Under the pieces are notes generated by a model. That model did not search any database. It worked only from the letters and a program-made list of their open reading frames with translations, and was not told the DNA's origin. 64,000 nt of DNA, taken from the NCBI GenBank assembly GCA_958298945.1, contig OY282605.1, forward strand, positions 39,596,811-39,660,810, given 5' to 3'. Source of the DNA: Atherix ibis. Its lineage: Eukaryota; Arthropoda; Insecta; Diptera; Athericidae. The position numbers and the translations under genes are program-made. Each line of letters opens with the position of its first letter. Within the stretch, counting starts at the first letter, position 1. This document shows, piece after piece, positions 35,300-48,159 of this stretch.

Positions 35300-36645
35300 G
35301 AACGTTATTTTTGACTAAAAATGAAAATTTTTTTAATGTCTCAATTTTTTGGATTAAAATTCTTATCATTTTTTTCCTAATGGAAATTTGTTTGACTTGT
35401 ACTTTCAAGATTTATTTAAAGAATAATTTTTTGAGTAAAACTTTTTCAGGGTTTGTAGGTCCAGATTTTTTTTGACTAAAACTTTTTAAGTTCTTGTACG
35501 TCCAGGCTTTTTAAAAGCAATATTTTTAAGTTTTTGTAGGTTCAGAATTTTTTTAAAGCAATTTTTTTGATTATTTCAAGTAATATTTTTTGACTAAAAT
35601 TCTCAGCATTTTTTATATATCCTAGAATTTATTTGTTTAAAGGAATATTTTGTTTTTGTGGGTACATATTTTTGTCAAAGCAATATTTTTTGACTAGAAC
35701 TTTTTTCATTTTTGTAGGTCTACCATAGAATATTTTTAAAATAATATTTTGTTTTTGTTGGGCCAAGTTTTTATTAAAGCAATTTTTATGATTAAAACTT
35801 TTAAAAAAATTTTTTTTTGGTTTTAGACCAAATTAAACCATTTTTTTTAACTAAAACTGTAAATTCGTAGAAGTCCTGTATATTTTTTCTAAATCGATAT
35901 TTTATGACTAAAATTCTTAGATGTCCTATAGTTATTATCCAAAAATAACTTAGTTTTACTGTATTTTAACTAACCTTTTAAAGTTGATATTAAATCCTAA
36001 ATATTTTTTTCTAAAGCATAATTTTTCTAAAAGCAAATTTGTTCCACTAAAGCTCTCTAAAAGTTTTCACTAAAGTCCTGATTTATTCTTTCTAAAGCAA
36101 TATTTTTGGAGGTCCTGAATTCATTTTATTAAAAAAATATTTTTTGACTTAAACTCGTAAAATTTTTTGTATGTCCTGAGTTAGTTTTCTTATAAAAAAT
36201 ATTTTCCGACTAGAGCTCCAACAATTTTTTTGGAGGTCCTGAATTTTCTAAAATAATTTCTTGATTCAAAATCCAAACAAAAATATTTTAGAACAATATT
36301 TTTTGTCTTAAACTTTAAATTTATTCATCCTACGAGTTTTTTAAAACAATTTTTTTGACTTAAACTTTTAACATTTTTTCGGAGGTCCTGAATTTTTATT
36401 CGAAATTTTTTTAAAGCAATATTTTTTGACTAAAACTTTTTAAATTTTTGTAAATCGAGAATTTTTTTAAAGGAATATTTTTTGTCTAAAACTTTTTTAG
36501 TTTTGTAGGTCCATAATTTTTTTAAAGTCTTAAAATTTTTTAGGAGGTCCTGAATATTTTTCTCGAAATTTAAAATTTGTATTTTCTTTAGGGAATATTT
36601 TATGACTAAAACTTTAGGCAACCAATTCTTAATATATAAAATTCT
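35300..36645. repeat. Degenerate tandem array around TTTTTTGACTAAAACTTTTT
   Basis: The words TTTGACTAAAACTTTT, TAGGTCC/GAGGTCCTGAATTT and TTTAAAGCAATATTTTT alternate many times. They occur for instance near 35310, 35475, 35590, 35690, 35905, 36145, 36355, 36425, 36485 and 36600, at irregular distances of roughly 50-110 bp. This is an old, heavily diverged tandem array. It ends a few bases before the mariner inserted at 36653. The open frame at 36430-36666 is a by-product. Confidence 0.7.
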
Positions 36646-36652
36646 TAATATA

Positions 36653-37880
36653 CGAGGTCTGTTCAAAAAGTATCGCGAATTTTGTGTTTTTTCAAAAATT
36701 ATTTATTTATTTATGAATATCTATTTTGTCCCCTTTAAAATGATCCCCACCAGATATTATACACTTGTGGCAATTTTTTTTCCAATCCTCGAAGCACTTC
36801 AAAAAATCATTTTTTGTGATCTTGTTCAGCTCCTCCTTCGATGCCGTCTTTATCTCCTGAATCGTAGCGTAGCGGCGTCCTTTCATGGGGCTCTTAACTT
36901 TCAGGAATAAGAGAATGTCACAATGACAGATCTGGGGAACATGGTGGCTATTTTTTTTGGGAAAAATTCGCGCACAAGCACCGATGCGTGAGCAGGGACG
37001 TTATCTTGCTGCAAAAGCCAATTTTTGTTCTTCCACAAATCCGGGCGTTTCTGGCGGATTGCTTCGCGCAACTTACGCATAACTTCTAGGTAATATTCCT
37101 TATTGACCGTTCCACCCTGTGGCAAGAACTCATGATGGCCCCGCAATCGAAGAAAACTGTAAGCAAAACATTCACATTCTTGGCTCGTGCTGCAGCGTCC
37201 ATTGGGATGATTGAGCTTTAGTTTCCACGTCATAACCATAAACCCATGATTCGTCACCAGTTATGACATTCTGGTGCAAATTTGGGTCATCGCGGACAGA
37301 GTTCAATAGCTCCTTAACAATGTTAATGTGATGCTGTTTTTTCTCGAAATTGAGCAATTTTGGTACGAATTTCGCGGCAACCCGCGTCACGCCCAAATCA
37401 TTGATAAAAATCGAATGACACGAGCCAATCGATGTGTTTAAGTCCTCGGCAACTTCGCTAACGGTGATTCGACAATTGGCCAATACTATTTTCTTCACTT
37501 CATAAATGTTTTTTGACGTGCTCGGATGTCCGGCACGCTTTTGGTCGTTTACATCTTCTCCGCCCTCTGAAAACATTTTTGACCACCGATAAACGTTGCT
37601 TCAGTCCAAGGTAGCTTCAACATATACCACAGTCAATATTCGGAATGCGTCCGCGCATTTAATTTTGTTTTTCACACAACATTTTATAGATTCTTTGATC
37701 TATTTTTTGGAATGGGCAAAAATCGAAGACGAGCCAAAACACGTGCAAGCAAAGCAGCTGTCAAAAGTTAACTGAACATTCAAAATGGCCGTATTTGTCG
37801 GCATAAGTGAAAGACATGAGTACCAATATAACGCCACAACAAAAATCGAAAATCGAATATACGTAACCCGCGTAAATTAA
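36653..37880 (-). mobile_element. Mariner element, CGAGGTCTGTTCAAAAAGTA family
   Basis: The left (3') inverted repeat CGAGGTCTGTTCAAAAAGTA begins at 36653 directly after a TA. The 5' untranslated region on the right (CGTGCAAGCAAAGCAGCTGT near 37740) matches the copy at 57.7 kb. The outermost right inverted repeat is lost near 37880. This is the most complete copy of this family in the window. Confidence 0.88.
36740..37720 (-). pseudogene. Mariner transposase, frameshifted
   Basis: The N-terminus DQRIYKMLCEKQN is near 37710 (start codon degenerate, stop soon after). The frame at 37172-37576 holds MFSEGGEDVNDQKRAGHPST, the helix-turn-helix linker, VPKLLNFEKKQHHINI and the first catalytic Asp in ITGDESWVYGYD. 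The frame at 36901-37257 holds HHEFLPQGGTVNKEYYLEVM, KRPDLWKNKNWLLQQDNVPA (second Asp) and VREFFPKK. The third-Asp region (SPDL-PCDFFLF) is damaged. The C-terminus KSPMKGRRYATIQEIKTASK is readable near 36830-36890. At least three disabling changes are present. Confidence 0.88.
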
Positions 37881-37884
37881 AAAT

Positions 37885-40025
37885 TTAATCGATTAAAAGG
37901 GACTGTACCCCATTGAATATATTTCTAATTAATTTTTGAATATGTTTTTTTTACTATTATTAAAATTCTACATCGAAATTCAAAGATTAGTAAAAAATTT
38001 TTATAAATTTAATAACTCAATTAAACGATAAGCTTTTATGAAGTTATAAATATTATTATCGATGCATTTATCAGCAATTGATAAGTTGAACATATTTATT
38101 GAAGTTTTATTTACGAGTAAATACTGATAAATAATATCACTTTTTGAGTTAAACAAAATTGAATTTAGTCAGAAAAAATAATTAAAGTAAACCATATTCA
38201 AATAAACTTATTAAATTAGTTGACCATGAATATTATTTCTATTATTGTCGTTATCACATAATCAGATGATTATCAAATAATAAAATGATTAACGATTTTA
38301 CACGATAATTTATAATTTCCTGTAAACGCATTTGACTAATGAAATGAACTTATCAAATATGGGAAGTGCATTTAGTAGAAAAATTTTCTGTAAATGAAAA
38401 AAAATATTTTTGTGCAAGATAACCAGAAATATGAGAACAGTGTTCAACTGGAAGACTAATTATCATATTTGAAATGGACGCTTGACCAGATATCAGATAA
38501 CAATCGTGGACAGGCCAGACCGGAGAGCCGCAGCTAGCACAGTAGGTAGTGATAGTGTGCTTGGCATAGTGTAGACCTTGTACCAGAGACGCCCAGCATT
38601 CGAAATATATGAAAAAGAACAATTCCCAACACTATGCCTAGTATGGCTAGTTAGAGATTAGAAAACATGGTCCAGATTATAAAAGAAATTTTGTGCACAA
38701 AATTCAAATCCGACTAGTTTAAGATATTAGCCCCCCTTTAAAATTTCTATTGTATTTATTTTTCTTTTCTTTTTTTTAGTATAAAATTAATTCATAGTTA
38801 TTTTTTGAACAAATAAATGAATCTGAAATCTAATCTGTTCGAGAGAATAAAATTGCATTTTTTAAGACCTTAAAAGAAATACTGTAACAAATCTGATCGT
38901 ATTTACATATGTGTGAGCTTTTATGATAAATAAAATATTATTTATTGTGGATGTGATATTTTTCCAAGATAATCAGAGAAACTACAATATTAAGTCTAGC
39001 ATTCTGCAAAGTAAATTTGTAAATATTTGCACTACTATAATCTGCGTAATATAATATGGTATTTTCTGTATTTGTACAAATATTAGGGATTAAATTTAAT
39101 TCATAGTCATTTCTAAGAAATGAATACAAGTACAAATGCATACACTTAATTAATATGCTGATAATGATTTCAGATGGTATTTTCTTATTTAATAAATTCT
39201 TCTGAACTGCGCCATATTTATGCCGCCTATAAGAGGATGTTTGGGCATGACTTAACTTTCATGGAATAATTTTTATTTTCATTTTCTGAGACTATCGACA
39301 AGTTTAAGTAGTTTTTTGCATATTTTCTTGTAAACTATTACAATTTAGTTCTGAACTAACACGTTTTCACAACAATATAAATAAACGTCGTACCACTTAT
39401 TAATGCCAACTAAACTCATTTGAACTAGAAAAACGTATTTTTTTTTTTTTTTGTAAAAACATTACACATAAAAATATTAACAATCTTACATATTGTTGAT
39501 ATTTTTCAGCATATTTAAATGGAAGAAAAATAATATTTAATACCAAGAATTTTCGTTAAAAAATAAATTTCCTATGAATTGTATTTTGTTTTATTTTAAT
39601 AAGAAAGATTTAAGGGCAGCAACAAAAAAAAGCTTATTTTATGTTCATTTCAGAGAAGTACTTATACTGGAAAATTACTAATTTCTAGTTTTTTTTTATA
39701 AGGTCATTAAAGTAACGATAGCTCAGCCTATTTTGTGGCAAGTGAAAAGAACTGCGGCTATGTTGCAAACTGTATTTGGAGTCTAAACTGATTACCACTA
39801 AACTCCGATTAATATAGAGACTATATTCGCAGCTTTTATATTTTTATCTCTGAAAACTCTCGTTTTACTTTTAAATAAGTTAACCTAATAAAGAATATCA
39901 TAAAATACTATGATTGATTATGAAAAATGCATATTAAAATTATCTTAACGAAATAAACAATCTCCAAGTAAGATAATAATTAATTTTTTTTAAAAATATA
40001 CTAACTTGAAAGAAAAAAAATACTG
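37885..40025. other. A+T-rich spacer; orphan segment at 38350-38640
   Basis: Mostly A+T-rich. The stretch 38460-38600 is G+C-richer, and a minus-strand frame (38353-38622) contains CASCGSPVWPVHDC, a Cys pattern I cannot assign. That frame runs into TTTTTTTTCATTTACAG, which looks like a 3' splice site. A host exon is possible but unsupported. Confidence 0.3.
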
Positions 40026-40029
40026 TAAA

Positions 40030-40600
40030 CACTAAGGGATGAATATGAATAGTTTTTTTGTGATCCTTCTCAAAGTAGTTTTCTTGGGGAGCCATACATC
40101 GACGGAGGTCTTTCTTTGACCATACATCGACGCAAGTCCTTTCAAATGATTTTTTTATTTAAAAGAATTAAAAAAATTGCACACAGATTAAGGCCATGGA
40201 AATAGGGGAGGTGAGAAACCAAAGGAATTCCTTTATCCGGCAAAAAATCTTTCATAAGATGGTCATGTGGCATGGTGCATTGACTGGTGTGGATGAGGAA
40301 GCTTTGTTCTCAGATTTTTCTGGCATCACTATTCACTGACGATCTGACCTCTGAATAGCCCAATTTTTATCAATTTCCAACATTGAAAGCTTCCCTAAGC
40401 AAAGAATGTCCTTCCACTGCTTTTCGTAGCCTATTCAAAAAGTTCTTTAAACCAACGAAACACTTATGGTCTTGACGCAGAAACTTCCCGCACAGACTTA
40501 GACTCACTGTAACTTTTCATCGCAGGTTCACCAAGCTTAACACAAAATTTGGAGGCACGTCGTTACTCCAATTTTCAAAGTTTGATTTTTCTTAACGCAC
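40030..40600 (-). mobile_element. Mariner remnant with large internal deletion
   Basis: On the minus strand: KFCVKLGEPAMKSYSESK and VFRWFKELFE, the mariner N-terminal region near 40440-40550. A gap follows, then VNAPCHMTIL (degenerate DNAPCHTAI with the second catalytic Asp lost) near 40280, GIPLVSHLPYF, and a decayed C-terminus to about 40060. There GCCATACATCGACGGAGG/ACCATACATCGACGCAAG is locally duplicated. Inverted repeats were not recognised. It is a different mariner lineage from the other copies. Confidence 0.65.
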
Positions 40601-40609
40601 TACAAAATT

Positions 40610-41437
40610 CTGACTTCAGCTTATCTAACAAAAATAATGACTTACGCTGGGTTCCAATTGATTTTGGTATCCTCAGCTATGAGAGAGCTAATAAACCAGC
40701 AAGGCAGGTCTCCGACGAAATGGATTTAAATATTGTCAGCCATGCGTTGACAAATAGACTGAAATAACAGCGGAGGATTTTTTTCATCGGCAAACCATTC
40801 TACTCAACAGTCATTCCCAATTTTTTGGGCTACGAAATTTCTCAAAATTTCAATAATCAATCTCGTTCCACATGCTATTCCTGCCATCTAAAATAAATGC
40901 CAATTAATCCAAAAAAATTGTTTTGAATGGAAGACGATCCACTGCAAATTTCTTTGACCCAACAATGTGTATGCTCCATAATATTTAAAACCACTTATAA
41001 TTACTCACTCCAATTTACATTCGATCAGTTTCTTTGAATAAACCAAATGACCTCATATTCATGGCGCAATAGAGTAGACTCTAGTTTATATTTTTGTAAC
41101 TTTATATATAAACGAAGAAATCTTATAAATTTCTATTGAAACTAGTTCTGCACGTCTAGAAGGGACAAAAATATAAGTGAGGTAAAAGAGAAGGTCTATA
41201 GTGTTGCCCGATCGTACTCAGTATAGATGGTTATAAACAATAATTAGTAAAAAGTATAGAAGAAAATCATTTTAGTTTAATAAACCGCTACACTATCAAA
41301 GATTTTCAGTCATTAATCGACAATAATAGTAACTGGTAAGAATTTTTCAAAAGGATCTTATATAGCCAACTAGCCGAGCAATCCTTTAAATGTCCTAATC
41401 ATGCTAATATTTTTAAAAATAAACAATAAAAACATCG
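40610..41437 (+). pseudogene. LINE 3' end (RNase H remnant plus 3' region), left arm of an inverted pair
   Basis: The plus strand reads LRWVPIDFGILSYERANKPA, then RQVSDEM, the C-terminal RNase H block (WVPSHSGIPGNERADQLA-like). It is followed by about 700 bp of 3' region. The whole stretch is mirrored, diverged but collinear, by 43671-44540 on the minus strand. Landmarks include GCCAATTAATCCAAAAAAA near 40900, AAATGACCTCATATTCATGG near 41047, GCACGTCTAGAAGGGAC near 41150, and GGCTAGTT-type words near 41378. It is a dead LINE copy pointing right. Confidence 0.7.
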
Positions 41438-41539
41438 CATTTGCCTAAAACCCAAAAAGAACAGAAGATCCTCAAACTAACTATCGACAAGTTTCATTAA
41501 GAAAGTTGACTAATGCCAACCCATACACTTAACATGAAG

Positions 41540-41755
41540 TCACCAAATGACCTCATATTCATGGCGCTATAAAGTTCAGCCTTACTTATGTCTTTTGCAT
41601 TTTATATATAAACAACCACTCTAAGGGATTGCATAGTCAGCAGATCAAAACTCTTAATGCACGTCTAGAAGACATTAGCACATACTCGTAAGCTTTGTGG
41701 AGGGAAGGTCACTAGTGTTGCCAGATCAGTCTCAGTACTTTTCTGCCACACCCTG
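41540..41755 (+). repeat. Third partial copy of the same LINE 3' region
   Basis: TCACCAAATGACCTCATATTCATGGCGC near 41540 (matching 41045), then TTTATATATAAAC, GCACGTCTAGAAG near 41660, and GTGTTGCC-AGATC near 41718 follow in the same order as in 40610-41437. It is a direct-orientation partial copy, ending ACACCCTGTATGAC near 41760. Confidence 0.7.
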
Positions 41756-41759
41756 TATG

Positions 41760-43670
41760 ACTAAATAATTAATTATTATGATTAAGTATCAGTTTTTAAT
41801 ATTAAAAATTTGTACGGAACAAATACTAACCGTATTTGAGTAGCAAAAGACTATCTTTAATGCAAGAATAAATTATGTTTTTTATATCTAATGATTTACT
41901 TTAAAAAAAAAACAAAATTAGCGTGGTTATTCTTAAAGAATTTTTTTTTTTAGCATAAAAACTTATGAAGCATATTATTTTTGTTTATATGTAAAATATT
42001 TGCACATAATTTTTCAAAAAGTACCCCCCAAATTCTATTGTTTAAAATAAAACAAAAATTAAATGAATTTTTAATATTAAAAGCATCGAAAAAAGAATTA
42101 TTAGCAATAATTCTAAATAGTTTTTGTAATAGTAAAAAAAAAACTTAAAATACTATAATTATATTAATCCTGTTTACAATTATCATTAAAAATCTCCAAA
42201 GTCCTTTTAATAACTGCAAGAATATTTACCTTTGAATAGAAATTTCTTTAAAAAAAAAAATTCGGACCTGTAAAATTACAGGTTTCTTTAAGAATATGAT
42301 TAACATTGTCAAAAATATTCTTCTTATAAGGTGTGCTGCTCTGTATTATCTTACAATTATTGTTAGATCAATTAAGCAAAATGCTAAATAAAGAAATTTA
42401 TTATTTTTTAATTTCGTTATGAAATAACTTAAAATAATTTAATTTTCCCAAAAGATAAACGAAATTGTATCATTAAAAAAAAAATTATTATTAAAAATTC
42501 ACGCTTATTTATTTTTGTATAAACTGCCCGTGTTGGATCCAATGAAGCCTTAGTAAAATTTCAGTTATAAGAATTTTTTGTTTACCTTTCTTATTAAAGC
42601 TACTTAAAAACATTGATGAAACAAGCTAAATTAGAGGTGAAAAGCGTATAAATAAATAAGGTCATGGCCAAATATACAACGAATAAAAATATGGATAAGG
42701 AAACAGGACAATTTCGTGATTATTATATTCATAAATCGGTATAAAATAACGTCGATGTTGTCACAGTTTATTGCCCCGAATAAACATTAAAAATTATTCA
42801 CTGCCATTACCCCCCAAACACAAACGTTTAAGCATTAAAACCAATTTTCGTATTTCGCTTTTCGTAATTTCTACGGAAATAATTCTTGGATTACTCCCTT
42901 GCAAAATCATCCCCAAATATGTTTTAGTTGTAATATTTCTATTGGTTTGAGATTTTGCTTCTGCTACTTACTTTCTTATATTGTGGCATTGTTTTATGCT
43001 TTCAAAAAGTTTATGGGAGAGCAATGAACTAAATCGCAATCAAATATAATTCATAATAAATTATGAAATTTCTTCGTTTGTTTTTGTCTTCTTAATTTCG
43101 AACAAAATATATTTTATTACTTAGCAATAAAATGTGAAACAAATTAAGTCCTTTCCGGTTAACTTCATTTAAGAAAAATAAAATTCAAAACATTATGTTG
43201 GGGTTCTTTAGTCGAATATAAAATTGATTTTAAACAACATAGCACAAAAGTGAGTAACATAATTTAATTAATTTTATTATTCAGAATAATTTAAAAAAAT
43301 TTACTTGTATTTTATTGGATTTTAATTGAGAAGAGTTTTGTTGACAAATTCTGGTGATTGCATAATTTTGCTGTACAAATAATATTTTGAGAGAAGCTTA
43401 CTTTATTAGAATTTTTTTAATTTACGAGTATTTACATTTTAATCTTACATTTTTGGAAGGAGAAATATTCAATTTGTTTTCAAATAAAAATCAAAAAAGG
43501 TTTTTTAATGCATAATAAGAAAATGTCATCAAAAAACGAACATTAAATTGTTTATTTGTGAGCAAAATTTCTTGCTTATTTGTAAGCAAAAATTATTGCT
43601 TCTTTATAAGCAATGGTTATTGCTTGCAATAAAAATTATTATTTATTAGGAAATCTGTCTTCTGAAAATA
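41760..43670. other. A+T-rich spacer between the inverted LINE ends
   Basis: No gene or array was recognised. It lies between the two inverted LINE 3' regions. Confidence 0.5.
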
Positions 43671-44990
43671 CGATGTTTTTATTGTTAATTTTTAGTAATA
43701 TTAGCATGACTAGGACATTTAAAGTATTGCTCGGCTAGTTGGCTATATAAGATCCTTTAAAAAAATTCTTACCAGTTACTTTTATTGTTGATTATATAAA
43801 GTAAATGACTGGAAGTCTTTTATAGTATAGCTTTTGAGCTGTCTATTAAACTAAAATGGTTTTCTTTTATACTTTTTACTAATTATTACTTATAAGCATC
43901 TATACTGAGCACGATCTGGCAGCACTATTGACCTTTTCCTTTACATCACTTAAACTTTAGTCCCTTCTAGGCGTGCACAATTAGTTTCAAAAGAATGTGA
44001 TACGATTTCTTTGTTTATATATAAAGTCCCAAAAATATGTACTAGAGTGTACTCTATTGCGCCACAACGATGAGGTCATTTGATAACTCATTCAAAGAAA
44101 CTGTTCGAACTCAAATTGGAGGGAGTAATTGAAAATGGTTTTAAATAATATGGAGCTTTTTTGATCCTTTTAGAAAATGAAAAAGAGGACTTGGAAAAGT
44201 ATTTGTTGTTGAGCCTAAGAGTTCTAGCAGTGGAATGACATATATTTTAACTTTTTTTTTGAATTAATTGGCATTCATTTAAAATGACAGGAATGTTATG
44301 TACGATGAGTTTGAGCAAATGCGGTATGCGAAATCCAAGTTTTTAGAAGTTTCGTAGCTCAGAATTTGGGAATGGCTTGCTGATGAACGAAATCTTCTGC
44401 TCTTCTCTATGGCCAAAAAAATATTTAAAGCCATTTGGCCAGAAGATGTGGCACTGTCAGAATAACAGTGGACGCAGATGGACAACGTGCTCCGCTAGTT
44501 GATCAGTTAGCTCATTGCCAGGGACACCAGCATGACTGACAACCCATAAATTTTTGTGTTAGGTTTGGTGAATCTGCAGGTTTGACTTACGAAAAAGGAC
44601 AATGGGCTTGTAGGGAACATTCCTTACTAAGAGTACAATTTTGTCGGTAGCATGAAACATTTTTAAAAGGTCAATAAACAGTGTAACACTGATCTAACTA
44701 AGAGAGGCCTTTAACACCCTGAACTGATGAAATTGTGAAACGGGTGAGGATATTTGCAAGGTCAGAGCGTCGGTGGATATTGAAGCTTGAAAGGCTCAGA
44801 AAAATGAGTTATTCGGCTCAGATCGGACATTGCATACACTTGGACAACGCTCTCTATATAACGGCCTCTTCCACAAAAGGATTTTATCTTGGTGGTATCG
44901 ACAACATCCAAAGTATTATAGCCTTGGAGCTTCTATGAACCTCCGCCGATGTATAGCTGCCCAAGGGAACCTCTTTGGAAAAGGGGTTAA
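43671..44990 (-). pseudogene. LINE 3' end with RNase H remnant, right arm of an inverted pair
   Basis: On the minus strand the RNase H C-terminal block reads WVVSHAGVPGNELTDQLAEH near 44500-44560. Upstream (44600-44950) lies decayed RNase H sequence without a clean frame. Downstream the 3' region mirrors the left arm to CGATGTTTTTATTGTTAATT at 43671. The copy is the same family as 40610-41437 in opposite orientation, with the two 3' ends facing each other across 2.2 kb. Confidence 0.7.
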
Positions 44991-44999
44991 TATTGATAT

Positions 45000-46130
45000 A
45001 TAAAAAGCAAAGAAAATTATTCCTACAAAAAAATTCATTATCAGTTATTTTCTATCACAACACCCCCTCCCCCCCTCCATGTCTTTATAATTTTTAAATA
45101 ACTCATTAAATAAAAATTTCTGCACAATCAAATTTCAAGGAGTTTATTGAAGAGCCCTCTTTTAAAAAATTCCTCTACTCCTAGTATTTATGAAAAAGTA
45201 TAAAAACTATTTAAGATTTATTTTTAAGAAAATACTTTATTCAAAAAAAACTTAAGGAAAAAGTTTTAAAAATTGGAAAAGTGCATTTTCTCTTAAGAGA
45301 AAAAAAACCTGTTATACACCACATAAAAAAGAGCAAAACAGAATCAAATTATTTTAATTAATAAAAATATACAAATTACCTTCACAGTGAATTTATGACA
45401 AAAAACTTCCTTATAAAATTTTATGACTGATTATTATTAACTCAAATTGATTGCGTCAAAAATTTATTAAATTGCTTGCAGTTTCCTTAATTGTTACCTA
45501 ATATTTATATGAATCTTAACAGTACATCACTAAAAATTGATGAAGTTTCCAAAGACGATGATGGAGTGTGTATAGTTTTTCTTTAACCGCCGTCAATAAT
45601 TATTTAATAGTATTTACTCTGTCAACACCTCAATTCAGTTGGTTTCTAAATACTCTTTGCCAGTTTGATTTGCATAGTAAACTTTATGCAATAAAAGGTA
45701 GAAAGAGCCCACAAAAGCAATACAAACAATATTGCAGATTATTAAAACAGGTGACAAAAAAACCCCAATGATACCGCAGATATTTTTACTTTCTGACGGA
45801 AGGTTTTCTTCTGTAGTGAAAGTTGAACTTTGTTTACCAGTCACAATAAAGTATAGTTCATATTTCATAACATTTAAAAGAGCAAATAACAAAAACCTAA
45901 CAACATCTTCAATTAACTATAATTATTGGTAAAAAATATTTCTAAACAAAAATTAGAATAAATATTAAATATTGTAAATATTTTCTGCATTTTACATAAT
46001 ATTTTTTTTTGTTAAATTTCAGATTAAATTCAGTTAGGAAAATTTTTTTTCTTCTTCTGGAATTGCAATTATTCACATTAAAATTTTTTTTTATTACGTT
46101 GAGCGTGTAAGAATATTGCAAATTCAATTC
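45000..46130. other. A+T-rich spacer with an unassigned frame
   Basis: A minus-strand frame at 45635-45892 (85 codons) contains one strongly hydrophobic stretch (GIIGVFLSPVLIICNIVCIA) that would make a membrane segment. No family was recognised and overlapping plus-strand frames are equally open. Nothing else was seen. Confidence 0.25.
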
Positions 46131-48150
46131 TCAATTATGGTGATTCCGTTTAATTTGAAATGATCCACGATCTGATTCGATGCGATTCGATTTGATTCAG
46201 TTCAGTTTCTGTTTGGAAGTTGGGAGAGATGAAATAATGATGGATGAGATGAATCGTCAATGATTTATTATATGGACCATAATGGAGATGCAACGGATAA
46301 CGGAAACGAATCTGAGGTCGATCCAGTTGCCGCTATAGATCAAGCTGATCAGTTATAAAGATAAATCCACACATACTCTTTTACCATAGAGAACTTACGA
46401 TGGAATAGAATCGACTGGTCAGTCGGGGTTAATATCGACCACATACTAGATAATGTTGTGCTTTTCCTACATACTCATAGAGACCATCCACATATATCTA
46501 CCTAAATGTATCTATACTATAGGAAATGGCAGAATCACCTTACCATCAGTTGTAGTAAGGTGAGTAATACGGCATTCGAAGAAGTTTGATTTGGAGAGAA
46601 ATGTGGAGTAAATAGAACCAAACCGAATGATTTCATATATGGTCAGAGAAAATAGACGATGAACAGTATCCATTGGGGTTAAGCGGTACCATTAAAAGCC
46701 AACGGAAAATATCTTGACCAAGAAATAATAAAAGAACAGGTTCTTCGATGGGATTTAGAGATTTGAAGAGATTTGCCATTGAGCAAATATACCACCAGGT
46801 ACGTTGGCTTTGAAATCGATCTTAGGTCTTAAATGTAAAATTTACCAAATTCTCTGATGGTTCCGTTTTGTTATTTTTTTTTTTTAAATAAAAGATTCAC
46901 TGTCACTCTATGACCAAAAAAATAAATACAATTCCATTTGAGGGAAGACTCACCCACCTTTTAGTAGAAGACGATACCAACATTATGATGCATGATGACC
47001 ATTGTCGTGACCAATCAATTTTGTTGTTTTTGTCCTATTTTTCGATAGTCGCTATAAAGATATCGATGATGACGGACTATGGATGGTTTGAAGAATATTT
47101 TATTTAAAATTTCTTTTCCGTCTTCGTAAATCCATACAATTTTATCAATGTTTAGATAAAAGTTTAGCAATAACACACAACCAAGAAATAACAAAATAAT
47201 CAAAATCACCTTTTCTTTTGTATAGTTTTCGAAAATAAAAAAAATAAAAAAAACATGTAATATCGATAGCCAAAAATTCGATATCGAAATTTTTTTTTTT
47301 TTTTTTTTATAACTTCACCACAATTATTTTTTAACACAAAAATTAAATATTTGTAACACTTATCCGGGACACGTAAAAATACAGAATCTTTAAATTCGGT
47401 AGACAAAATTTTTTTTGTATTTATTTTAAAAATTAATAATTTTTTGTTTTTGTTTTTTTTTTTTTTAATCTAAACTAAACTTTGACTTTTGATTAGAATT
47501 TCTATAATGTCAAAAAAAAAATTTCTACGCTTTTTATTTATTTTTATTTGTATTTTCAACCGCACATACCATAAATGGAAAAATAGATTTTATATAAATT
47601 TATTAGAATAAATAAATATAAATACACAACTTAGAGGGGGTGGGGGGGAGGTAATTGCGATAATAACTTATTCACACCAGAAACAAAACAAAACCAAATA
47701 ACACCTGATCTGCATACATATGAGACCGTGACGACAATTGTTTATACCAAAACCCGAGGTGATTTTTCTGTTTCTATTTTTCTGATATAAACACAGGACC
47801 CTATGACAACACACCTAGGCTACCCTATTCGAAAAAGTTTTCGTATTAACAGGATAGGCCACAATTTATATTTTTGTTCTTGTTTTTTTTTTTTTTGGTG
47901 GGTGGGGGAGGGTAAATTTAGAATGATTTGTTGTAACAAAACCGCCGGCACGATTCAATTTTTATCGATTTTTTTCACAGGATTTGTTTTTTTCCGCTAG
48001 TAGCTTGTGTCAAATGAGCAGCGAGTATCCTATGTAGTATTTTGTATACTAATCACAGGAGGCTCTTTGAGTACATGCAGTTTACGGACACTGATACTGA
48101 CACTCTAGCACTAGCACTGACAATAATTGCATCGGACGGTAACACGGATG
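46131..48150. other. Unassigned region upstream of the CpG-rich segment
   Basis: 46160-46800 is more balanced in composition and contains short iterations of GATTCGAT. G-rich runs occur on the plus strand near 47635-47650 and at 47897-47912 (GGTGGGTGGGGGAGGG), the latter after a long T run. No coding motif was recognised. It may be noncoding sequence of a host locus. Confidence 0.3.
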
Positions 48151-48159
48151 ATGCACTGG

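Noticed and set aside
36430..36666. 78-codon Lys-rich frame
   Set aside because: It lies within the degenerate TTTTTGACTAAAAC array, and its composition follows from the repeat.
45635..45892. Possible membrane protein exon
   Set aside because: A single hydrophobic stretch in A+T-rich DNA is common by chance, overlapping plus-strand frames are equally open, and no family was recognised.
47897..47912. G-quadruplex regulatory element
   Set aside because: The G runs do not give four clear GGG tracts, and nothing nearby supports a function.
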